Origin: Desulfobulbaceae bacterium
Lineage (GTDB): Bacteria; Desulfobacterota; Desulfobulbia; Desulfobulbales; Desulfocapsaceae
Assembly: GCA_031256095.1 (NCBI GenBank)
Contig: JAIRRG010000087.1
Span: 1 to 10,055 of the forward strand
Direction of reading: 5' to 3'
Length of the DNA: 10,055 bases
The position numbers were made by a program, and so were the translations under genes. Positions 1 to 5,913 of the stretch are shown piece after piece (positions within the stretch are counted from its first letter, which is position 1; the number at the start of each line of letters is the position of its first letter). The notes under the pieces were generated by a model that was not told the origin of the DNA, made no database searches, and saw nothing but the letters and a program-made list of their open reading frames with translations.

Positions 1-754
1 TCTTGTCGGTTCGCTCTTGGTCGGCTACAATTTCGCCCGCTCCCTGGCCACGGCAAAGGGCATTCCATTTGTTGGCTCTGACCACATGACTGGCCATATC
101 CTTTCGGTTTTTCTCGAAGAGGAAAAGCCCAGTTTCCCCTATATCGCCCTGATTGTTTCCGGCGGCACCAGTTCGTTATTTTTGGTTACGGCTGATTGCC
201 AGTTTAGCCATCTCGGCCGCACCCGCGACGACGCGGCGGGGGAAGCCTTCGACAAGGTGGCAAAACTGCTCGATTTGGGTTACCCAGGCGGGCCACGGGT
301 GGCGAAAATGGCTGCAAGCGGCGACCCGAAAGCCATCGCTTTTCCCCGCGCTTGGCTGGAGCAAGATTCTCTCGACTTCAGTTTCAGTGGCCTGAAGACG
401 GCGGTACTGCAATACTGCCGGGCCAGGCCGCGGGATGAGCCTTTACCACTGGCCAATATCTGCGCTTCGTTTCAAGAAGCCATCGTCGAAGTCCTGACCC
501 TGAAAACCATTCAGGCTGCCAGTTGCCATCAGGTGAAAAACATCGCCCTCGGCGGCGGCGTTGCCGCTAACCAGGCACTGCGGCAAAGAATGTTGTCGCT
601 ATGTCAGGAAAATGGCCTAAATTTGTATTGTCCCAGGCCGGAATACTGCACGGACAACGCGGCGATGATTGCCCTTTCCGGCTGGCGTAAATACCAGCGG
701 CATGGCACAACATCACTCGCCGAAGATGTCTATTCCCGTTGCAATTTAGGTTAG
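1..754 (+). CDS. tsaD: TsaD, tRNA N6-adenosine threonylcarbamoyltransferase (5'-truncated by window edge)
   Basis: Catalytic subunit that transfers the threonylcarbamoyl group from threonylcarbamoyl-AMP to A37 of ANN-decoding tRNAs (t6A), working with TsaB and TsaE in the cytoplasm. The reading frame is open from base 2, so the gene runs in from the left. By comparison with the usual length of about 340 residues, some 80 N-terminal residues are missing. Visible family signatures are the HxxxH metal motif (HMTGH, bases 83-97), the block DDAAGEAFDKVAKLL followed by GYPGGP, the FSFSGLKTAVL segment, GGGVAANQALR, and the C-terminal CTDNAAMIA whose Asp (653-655) is the third metal ligand in characterised homologues. 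The phosphate-loop region reads VSGGTSSL where the family usually has VSGGHT. The stop is TAG, and rsmA begins 27 bp later on the same strand, suggesting co-transcription. Identification is firm; the true start lies outside the window. Confidence 0.96.
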   Translation, partial: LVGSLLVGYNFARSLATAKGIPFVGSDHMTGHILSVFLEEEKPSFPYIALIVSGGTSSLFLVTADCQFSHLGRTRDDAAGEAFDKVAKLLDLGYPGGPRVAKMAASGDPKAIAFPRAWLEQDSLDFSFSGLKTAVLQYCRARPRDEPLPLANICASFQEAIVEVLTLKTIQAASCHQVKNIALGGGVAANQALRQRMLSLCQENGLNLYCPRPEYCTDNAAMIALSGWRKYQRHGTTSLAEDVYSRCNLG

Positions 755-781
755 GAAACATATCCTGCGCTGAAGACGTCG

Positions 782-1663
782 ATGAAAACGCCACGCGACC
801 TGCTACACCAGCATTTGCTCACTCCGAGGAAATCATTGGGGCAGAATTTTCTCCGCCACCCGCATATCGCTGATGAAATCGTCCGGCGGGCCGGGATCGC
901 TCCCGGCGATACGATAATCGAAGTTGGCGTCGGTCTCGGCGCCTTGACCATGGCACTGGCACGGACGGCGGAAAAGGTCATCGGTCTGGAGATTGATCAG
1001 GGACTTATTGCCTTACACGAGGCCGAACAAGACCTGCCAGCCAACGTTGAACTGCGGCGCCAGGACATCCTGCGAACCGATCTCGCCGCTTTGGCCGCCG
1101 ATGTAGGAAGGCCGTTACATGTGATCAGTAACCTGCCCTATTCGATCAGCCATCCCTTTTTATTTCTCGTGCTCGATAACCGACAGCATATTCGGCAAGT
1201 AACGGTAATGGTTCAGGAAGAGGTGGCGGCAAGGCTTATGGCTCAGCCGAGGACAAAAGAATACGGCATCGCTACTGTCCTCTTTGCCCTCTGCGCCAGG
1301 ATCGAATCGCTGTTGGCCGTGTCGCCAGAGATGTTCCACCCTGAGCCTGCCGTTCAGTCGCGGCTTATCCAAATCACCTTCGCGCCGGAGACCGCCCCGT
1401 CGGCGAGTGAATTTGCCATGGTAAAAAAAATAGTGCGGCATACCTTTGGCAATCGCCGCAAAACTCTGGGCAATACTTTGGGGACAGCAGGATTCTGGCA
1501 ACAATTTCCGGAAATACGACCGGAAAACGGCAAAGCATTGGCTAACGATCTGTTACGTCAGGCAGAAATTGGCGACAAGGCCAGGCCGGAAGAACTGGCG
1601 CCTGAAGAATTTATCCGCCTGAGCCAGGCGCTTGGGAAAATGGTCGCCGAATCATGTGCCTGA
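782..1663 (+). CDS. rsmA: RsmA/KsgA, 16S rRNA (A1518/A1519-N6,N6)-dimethyltransferase
   Basis: SAM-dependent methyltransferase that dimethylates two adjacent adenines in the helix-45 loop of 16S rRNA late in 30S assembly; its loss classically gives kasugamycin resistance. The 293-residue product has the expected length. Motifs in order: KSLGQNFL (residues 18-24, the usual N-terminal SAM-site segment), motif I EVGVGLGALT (47-56), an acidic Glu70 at the end of strand 2, an Asp near 95, catalytic motif IV NLPYSIS (117-123), the FHPEPAVQS block (185-193, family form FxPxPxVxS), and NRRKTLGNTL near 225-235 in the C-terminal helical domain. The second Gly of motif I is preceded by Val where Pro is common. 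ATG at 782 puts the QNF motif at its normal distance; no strong Shine-Dalgarno is visible. It lies 27 bp after tsaD, and its last 10 bases overlap the next gene. Confidence 0.97.
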   Translation: MKTPRDLLHQHLLTPRKSLGQNFLRHPHIADEIVRRAGIAPGDTIIEVGVGLGALTMALARTAEKVIGLEIDQGLIALHEAEQDLPANVELRRQDILRTDLAALAADVGRPLHVISNLPYSISHPFLFLVLDNRQHIRQVTVMVQEEVAARLMAQPRTKEYGIATVLFALCARIESLLAVSPEMFHPEPAVQSRLIQITFAPETAPSASEFAMVKKIVRHTFGNRRKTLGNTLGTAGFWQQFPEIRPENGKALANDLLRQAEIGDKARPEELAPEEFIRLSQALGKMVAESCA

Positions 1664-2427
1664 TCTGGTTTTCCTATGAGAACATTTTTGGCTTCCGCCT
1701 GCTACTGGCCGCCAACCGCGACGAATTTTTCGCGCGCCCCACAGCGCCCCTGACCTGGCATGACGACATCCTCGCCGGTTGGGACGAGGAAGGCGGCGGT
1801 ACCTGGCTAGGAATAAACCGTCTGGGCCAATTGGCAGCGCTGACCAACCATCGCGACCCGAGCCGGCAGCGGCCCAATCCGCCCAGCCGCGGCGCCATCA
1901 TTGTAGACTTTTTGCGTTCCGGCCAGCCAGCCGCCGCCTTTTTGCGACAATTCCGGCCACAAGCCGCCGGCTACAATCCCTTTAACTTCCTGCTTTTTGA
2001 TGGGAAGGAAATGCTTTTCTTCAACAACGCTGGGGGCGGCGCCGAGCGCGTCATGCCGGGGACACATGCCCTGTCCAACCGTTTTCTCGATACGGAATGG
2101 CCAAAAACGCGGCGGGTCAAAGAATTGCTGGCGCCGCTGACCCTTGCGCCTAAGGCATTTGCGCCCGGCCAAATTAAAACGGAGGAGTTTTTCGCGGCCC
2201 TGGCTGACCGGCATCAACCAGAAGATGGGGAACTGCCGGAAACCGGAGTGGGAATCGAATGGGAACGTATCCTTGCCCCGATTTTCATCGCCAGCGCCAA
2301 CTACGGCACCCGTTCATCGGCGCTGGTGACCATCGGCGATAGCGGGCGGATTGATTTTTACGAACGAAGTTATCAGCACAGCGGCGATGCCGTGAGTATC
2401 AGCGGCGACCGGCATGTGCATTTGTAA
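1654..2427 (+). CDS. NRDE/TANGO2-family protein
   Basis: A 257-residue member of the NRDE (TANGO2, formerly DUF833) family. Seen directly: the invariant N-terminal MC start (Cys2), the NRDE tetrad at residues 21-24 followed by FFARPT, the GGGTWLG segment (47-53), and TNHRD (64-68). The Cys at position 2 fixes the start at 1654. The family has an N-terminal-nucleophile-like appearance, but its biochemical activity is not settled; eukaryotic and some bacterial homologues have been linked to haem trafficking, and I would not extend that to this protein. There is no signal peptide or membrane segment, so it is probably cytoplasmic. The gene starts inside the last codons of rsmA in another frame (10-bp overlap), which implies translational coupling. 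It ends 11 bp from the convergent glmM. Confidence 0.9.
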   Translation: MCLIWFSYENIFGFRLLLAANRDEFFARPTAPLTWHDDILAGWDEEGGGTWLGINRLGQLAALTNHRDPSRQRPNPPSRGAIIVDFLRSGQPAAAFLRQFRPQAAGYNPFNFLLFDGKEMLFFNNAGGGAERVMPGTHALSNRFLDTEWPKTRRVKELLAPLTLAPKAFAPGQIKTEEFFAALADRHQPEDGELPETGVGIEWERILAPIFIASANYGTRSSALVTIGDSGRIDFYERSYQHSGDAVSISGDRHVHL

Positions 2428-2438
2428 CCTGAAATACT

Positions 2439-3791
2439 TCAACCCCGGTCAGCCTTGCGCACCAAGTCGCACAGTTCGTCGGCCATAGTGGTGATTTCAT
2501 CAAGATTGCAGCCCTCAACCATTACCCGGATCACCGGTTCAGTACCGGAAGGCCGCACGAGAATACGCCCATCTTCTCCCAGTTTGGCCACCATTTTCGC
2601 CTGCGCCTCGCTGAAACCGGCAATGTTTTCGACCGCGATTTTCGTCACAGTGCGGACATTCTTCAAGACCTGCGGATAGCTTTCCATACCAAGGGCCAGT
2701 TCCGACAACGGCTTATTGCGCTTGGTCATGATCGCCAGCAATTGCAGGGCGGCGAGGATGCCGTCTCCCGTGGTGATATGGTCAAGGAATATCAGATGAC
2801 CGGACTGCTCGCCGCCAAAAGAGTAGCCGCTTTTACGCATACATTCAACGACATAGCGATCGCCAACCGCCGTGCGCTCAAGTCTGGCGCCCAGCCGCCT
2901 CATCGCCACCTCGAGACCCATATTTGACATCACGGTGGCAACCAAAGTCTTCTTTTTCAACCGCCGCCGCCGCATCAGTTCCTCGGCGCAGATGGCCATG
3001 ACATGGTCACCATCGACGATCGTCCCATGCTCGTCGGCGACAATCAGCCGGTCGCCGTCGCCATCCAAGGCCAAACCGATATTGGCGCCCGCTTCTTTCA
3101 CCTTGGCCGCCATAAGTTCCGGATGCAAGGCGCCGCAGTCGAGGTTGATATTCTTGCCATCTGGCGCCGCAGCCAGAACCGTGACCTTGGCCCCCAATTC
3201 CTGAAACACGTGGGGAGCAACTCCGTAGGTGGCGCCATTGGCGCAGTCGAGGACGATGTGCACACCATCGAGACTCAACTGCCGTGGAAAGGTGTGTTTC
3301 AAAAACACCACATAGCGGCCCCGGGCGTCGTCGATGCGTGCCGCCTTGCCAACCTCCTCGGCCACCGGGCGCAGCGCCGCCATTTTTTGCGAGAAGATCA
3401 AGTCTTCGATGTCCAGCTCAATTTCGTCGGGCAGTTTGAAGCCGTCGCTCGAGAAAATTTTGATGCCGTTATCCTGGAAAGGATTGTGCGAAGCGGAAAT
3501 GACCACGCCGGCATCGGCGCGCATTGAGGTGGTGATGAACGAGATGCCAGGCGTCGGCAAGGGCCCGACCTCAAGGACATCAACACCCAGCGAACAGACG
3601 CCAGCGGCTATGGCTTTTTCCAGCATGTAACCGGACAGCCGCGTATCCTTGCCGATGACGATGCGGTGACGGCGCGGCTTGTTCTTGACGAGAAAGGCGA
3701 TGGCGCGGCCAAGCTGCATGGCGATTTCAATGGTTATCGGATAGACGTTGGCAACGCCGCGAATCCCGTCGGTACCAAAAAGCTTTCTCAT
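2439..3791 (-). CDS. glmM: GlmM, phosphoglucosamine mutase
   Basis: Interconverts glucosamine-6-phosphate and glucosamine-1-phosphate, the step before GlmU makes UDP-GlcNAc for peptidoglycan and LPS; cytoplasmic. The 450 residues match the family length. Motifs: N-terminal LFGTDGIRG (residues 4-12), the phosphoserine loop SASHNP with catalytic Ser101, the Mg-binding DGDGDR (243-248), the sugar-specificity loop GGEQSGH (326-332), and the phosphate-binding RPSGTEP (413-419). All four active-site loops are intact. ATG at 3791 is preceded by a purine-rich ribosome site that spans the cdaR stop, and the intergenic gap is 6 bp, so it is the third gene of a cdaA-cdaR-glmM operon. In Firmicutes, CdaA/CdaR and GlmM form a complex in which GlmM restrains the cyclase; the same order here suggests, but does not prove, the same partnership. 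Confidence 0.98.
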   Translation of the reverse strand: MRKLFGTDGIRGVANVYPITIEIAMQLGRAIAFLVKNKPRRHRIVIGKDTRLSGYMLEKAIAAGVCSLGVDVLEVGPLPTPGISFITTSMRADAGVVISASHNPFQDNGIKIFSSDGFKLPDEIELDIEDLIFSQKMAALRPVAEEVGKAARIDDARGRYVVFLKHTFPRQLSLDGVHIVLDCANGATYGVAPHVFQELGAKVTVLAAAPDGKNINLDCGALHPELMAAKVKEAGANIGLALDGDGDRLIVADEHGTIVDGDHVMAICAEELMRRRRLKKKTLVATVMSNMGLEVAMRRLGARLERTAVGDRYVVECMRKSGYSFGGEQSGHLIFLDHITTGDGILAALQLLAIMTKRNKPLSELALGMESYPQVLKNVRTVTKIAVENIAGFSEAQAKMVAKLGEDGRILVRPSGTEPVIRVMVEGCNLDEITTMADELCDLVRKADRG

Positions 3792-3795
3792 GGCG

Positions 3796-3808
3796 CCTTA
3801 CCTTTTTT
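3796..3808 (-). promoter_or_regulatory. Ribosome binding site of glmM, overlapping the cdaR stop
   Basis: On the minus strand, an A-rich run ending in AAAGG lies 9 nt before the glmM ATG, followed by a second AAGG 4 nt before it. The cdaR TAA stop lies between the two. This is the clearest Shine-Dalgarno in the leftward operon, and it ties glmM initiation to ribosomes finishing cdaR. It supports the ATG at 3791 as the glmM start. Confidence 0.6.
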
Positions 3809-4859
3809 GCGAAGAAGAATGGCTGCCCCGTGGTGGCCGATGTTTGTCAGATGTGGCCTTGCTGTTTTCCCCAACCTGATGGTCATCCGGAGTCTTCGGC
3901 AGCGGGTGCGACAGGCGGACAGTGGAGGGGAATATGCTGATAACCTCGACTTGCGAGCCATCCCGTTCCTGTGGCACCGCGGTCAGCCGAGCCGTTTCCC
4001 CATCCGGATCGACGGTGGCGGTGAGGTTGATCAGTTCATGCAGATCAACCGCCTTCCTGAGCATCGCTTGCGGCACCCGCAGCAGCACATCCGCCCGCGC
4101 CGGCGTCACCTTTTGCTTCTCGCCGTTGATGACCAGATTGACATCGACGCCAGCGGCCACCTTTTCCATGGTCTTAACACTGACGCGGATGCTGGCCGTA
4201 ACCGAGGTATTGCCAATCAGATCGACAATCTCGGGCGGAAGATCAAGCGGCACCTGACTCTGCTTTGATTCTTTCAAGCCAGACAAGTCGATGATTTTCG
4301 TGCGCAGTTCCTCGACCTGCGACAGATCACTCTCGGGGCCGGTGATCGGGATGCCGCTCGGCTCCATGGTCAAACCATCAAGTTGGAAACCGGCGGCGAC
4401 CTCGCCTTTGGTCACCGGCACCACCGGAAAATACTTATGCGCCAGTTTGTCGATCGACAAGAGAATGGAGGCTGGCTGCACCCGCAACACGCTGATGCCG
4501 CGCGGCGCCAGGATCGAATCGGTATCGTTATTGATAACGAAGGTGCCAGGCTGGGCGTTGGCCAGGTTGACCTGACGGCTGATGGAACTGCCCATCATCT
4601 TTTCAATCGCCGCCCTGGGGCCGCTGATCGTCACCTCAATGTTACGCTTGAACTGGCTGGCGATGACCAGATCACGCGGCAGATTAAGGAGTTCGACCGG
4701 AACCATAACGGTTTTATCAACCACATCCTCGCGGCCAACCATGTACCACAGGCCGAGGGCGATGAGAATAGAGACGAGGCGCAGAAGCCAGTCGCTGCGC
4801 CGCAGGTGATAAAAGAGGCCGTGGCCGCCTTTCATTTTATCGGAAACCAGTTTTTCCAT
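3798..4859 (-). CDS. cdaR: CdaR, YbbR-domain regulator of the di-adenylate cyclase
   Basis: Membrane-anchored YbbR-repeat protein encoded next to the cyclase; in Firmicutes this partner modulates CdaA activity. The 353-residue product has a short basic N-terminus, one transmembrane helix (about residues 24-41, followed by GRED), and then beta-rich YbbR-type repeats at roughly 48-137, 143-228 and 235-317. Repeat signatures include VPVELLNLP followed by VTISGP, and FPVVPVTKG followed by ITGPESDL. A hydrophilic Ser/Lys/Arg-rich tail (318-353) looks disordered. Topology would place the repeats outside the cytoplasmic membrane. The start is uncertain: the ATG at 4859 gives a 28-bp overlap with cdaA, whereas Met9 (ATG at 4835-4833) gives a classic 4-bp ATGA overlap with the cdaA stop. 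Neither has a good Shine-Dalgarno. The identity rests on architecture and neighbourhood, since YbbR sequences diverge quickly. Confidence 0.88.
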   Translation of the reverse strand: MEKLVSDKMKGGHGLFYHLRRSDWLLRLVSILIALGLWYMVGREDVVDKTVMVPVELLNLPRDLVIASQFKRNIEVTISGPRAAIEKMMGSSISRQVNLANAQPGTFVINNDTDSILAPRGISVLRVQPASILLSIDKLAHKYFPVVPVTKGEVAAGFQLDGLTMEPSGIPITGPESDLSQVEELRTKIIDLSGLKESKQSQVPLDLPPEIVDLIGNTSVTASIRVSVKTMEKVAAGVDVNLVINGEKQKVTPARADVLLRVPQAMLRKAVDLHELINLTATVDPDGETARLTAVPQERDGSQVEVISIFPSTVRLSHPLPKTPDDHQVGENSKATSDKHRPPRGSHSSSQKR

Positions 4860-5623
4860 GATAACGACGACGGTTGATTGCTGGTGAAAATGGCGCGCAG
4901 ATTATTCATCAAAGTCATCTCATCCCCCATGGTGGTCAGGGCCCCATGGCGGACGAGGGAAATTTCCTGTGTCTCTTCGGACACGACGATCACCACGGCG
5001 TCGGTCTCTTCCGAGATGCCGATGGCGGCCCGGTGACGGGTACCGTAGCGTTTGTTGATATAGGGATTTTGGGTCAGGGGCAGAATACAGGCGGCGGAAT
5101 GGATCTTGCCCTTGTCAATGATGACGCCACCGTCATGCAAAGGCGAAACCGGCATGAAAATGGCAATAAGCAGCTCTTTGGTTAGGCTAGCGTCAAGGAC
5201 AAAACCAGTTTCGACATATTCGCTCAAGGCAATATCCCGCTCCATTACCATCAGGGCGCCAATCTTGCGTTTCGACAGATACTTGGCGGCGCCAACAATT
5301 TCATCAATATTTTTGGCGACAAAACCGGTACCGCCATGAAAGGGCGTGCGCCCAACCTGGGTCAGTGCCCGGCGGATGTCCTGCTGAAAAACGATGATGA
5401 CAATTAAAAGCAGCGAGCTGAAGAAGGTCTGCATCAGCCACATCAGGGTCGCCAGCTCGAAGACGCGGGCGGCGAAATACACCACTATCAGTACGCAAAT
5501 GCCAACCAACATTTGCAGCGAGCGGGTGCCGCGAACAATGCTGATGATCTGGTGAACGATGACAGCGACAATAGCAATGTCGAGAATATCTTGCCAGCGA
5601 AACAATTCGGTAAAAGTGGCCAT
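4832..5623 (-). CDS. cdaA: CdaA, membrane di-adenylate cyclase (DAC domain)
   Basis: Condenses two ATP into the second messenger cyclic di-AMP, which controls potassium and osmolyte balance and cell-wall homeostasis in producers. The 263-residue product shows the CdaA plan: three hydrophobic helices (about 14-31, 37-52 and 56-79), a linker FQQDIRRAL typical of the family, then the DAC domain (about 100-245). Catalytic motifs are PLHDGG (161-166; the family form is usually DGA) and GTRHRAAIG (194-202), with VSEETQEIS downstream. ATG at 5623 gives the standard short N-terminus before helix 1; no clear Shine-Dalgarno precedes it. It is the first gene of the leftward cdaA-cdaR-glmM operon and faces a 290-bp divergent regulatory region. 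No folP or ftsH lies immediately upstream, unlike the order I recall from some Deltaproteobacteria. The function call is strong; the operon's signalling output here is inferred. Confidence 0.96.
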   Translation of the reverse strand: MATFTELFRWQDILDIAIVAVIVHQIISIVRGTRSLQMLVGICVLIVVYFAARVFELATLMWLMQTFFSSLLLIVIIVFQQDIRRALTQVGRTPFHGGTGFVAKNIDEIVGAAKYLSKRKIGALMVMERDIALSEYVETGFVLDASLTKELLIAIFMPVSPLHDGGVIIDKGKIHSAACILPLTQNPYINKRYGTRHRAAIGISEETDAVVIVVSEETQEISLVRHGALTTMGDEMTLMNNLRAIFTSNQPSSLSWKNWFPIK

Positions 5624-5685
5624 GCGCGAACGAAAGCGAAGGATGGGTAATCGGTAAAAATCATTTGCTTTTTTGTAATCTTTCT

Positions 5686-5715
5686 ACTGTACCGGCAACT
5701 GATAGGGAAATGCAA
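5686..5715 (-). promoter_or_regulatory. Candidate sigma70-type promoter for cdaA-cdaR-glmM
   Basis: Read on the minus strand: a -35-like TTGCAT (5715-5710), an 18-bp spacer, and a -10-like TACAGT (5691-5686). Transcription would start near 5679, about 55 nt before the cdaA ATG. The -10 match is only fair, so this is a suggestion. It falls within the inverted repeat described at 5700-5724. Confidence 0.35.
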
Positions 5716-5731
5716 ATACTATCAGGGAAAT
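5700..5731. repeat. Inverted repeat TGATAG-N13-CTATCA with overlapping direct repeats (possible operator)
   Basis: TGATAG (5700-5705) and CTATCA (5719-5724) form a perfect 6-bp inverted repeat around 13 bp. AGGGAAAT occurs at 5704-5711 and again at 5724-5731, exactly 20 bp apart or about two helical turns. The elements overlap the candidate -35 of the leftward promoter. The arrangement resembles a dimeric regulator site, but short repeats of this size can arise by chance. Confidence 0.35.
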
Positions 5732-5821
5732 TCCGAGCTACAATTATGACGCCGGTCAGGGGCTTTCCGCCCGCCAGCCCTGCCTTCAGCAGGCGCGGCC
5801 AGCCTCCCCACCGAAATCGCC

Positions 5822-5850
5822 TTGAAAAAAAAACACGCCCGCGTCATAAT
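5822..5850 (+). promoter_or_regulatory. Candidate sigma70-type promoter for the DUF748 gene
   Basis: TTGAAA at 5822-5827 and CATAAT at 5845-5850, separated by an ideal 17 bp. Each hexamer has one mismatch to the TTGACA/TATAAT consensus. The predicted transcription start is near 5857. That would make the in-frame ATG at 5860 nearly leaderless and give the ATG at 5914 a leader of about 57 nt; this is why I prefer 5914 as the start of the downstream gene. Confidence 0.55.
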
Positions 5851-5913
5851 AATCGGGGCATGGGCCAGCCGGTTCATGCTTTCTCCGGCTCGCCTCTTTC
5901 CCCATCGCGAAAA

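Larger units (their letters stand above)
5624..5913. promoter_or_regulatory. Divergent intergenic region between cdaA and the DUF748 gene
   Basis: About 290 bp between the two outward-facing genes. The cdaA-proximal half (5624-5750) is AT-rich and holds a candidate leftward promoter and an inverted repeat. The middle (5750-5820) is GC-rich with a small 5-bp stem, CCTGC and GCAGG around a CTTCA loop. The 5822-5850 part holds a strong rightward promoter match. The rightward frame is open through the whole region from 5665. Its translation before 5860 is rich in Arg/Pro/Ser with no domain, so I treat it as non-coding, although an earlier start cannot be ruled out. Confidence 0.6.

Noticed and set aside
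3003..3527. Plus-strand open frame of 174 codons opposite glmM
   Set aside because: Shadow of glmM, whose catalytic motifs are complete on the other strand; the translation matches no family I recognise.
3666..4268. Plus-strand open frame of 200 codons opposite the glmM start and cdaR end
   Set aside because: Spans two genes of the leftward operon, His/Arg-rich translation, no ribosome site; a shadow frame.
5664..5674. T-rich stretch upstream of cdaA as an intrinsic terminator
   Set aside because: No GC-rich stem precedes it on either strand.
5774..5800. Possible hairpin (CCTGC/GCAGG) as a terminator or attenuator
   Set aside because: Only a 5-bp stem and no T-run on either strand next to it.
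5665..5913. N-terminal extension of the DUF748 frame up to a TTG at 5665
   Set aside because: The translation has no recognisable domain and would run through the inverted repeat and promoter elements; the signal-anchor helix sits at a normal distance from the later ATG at 5914.
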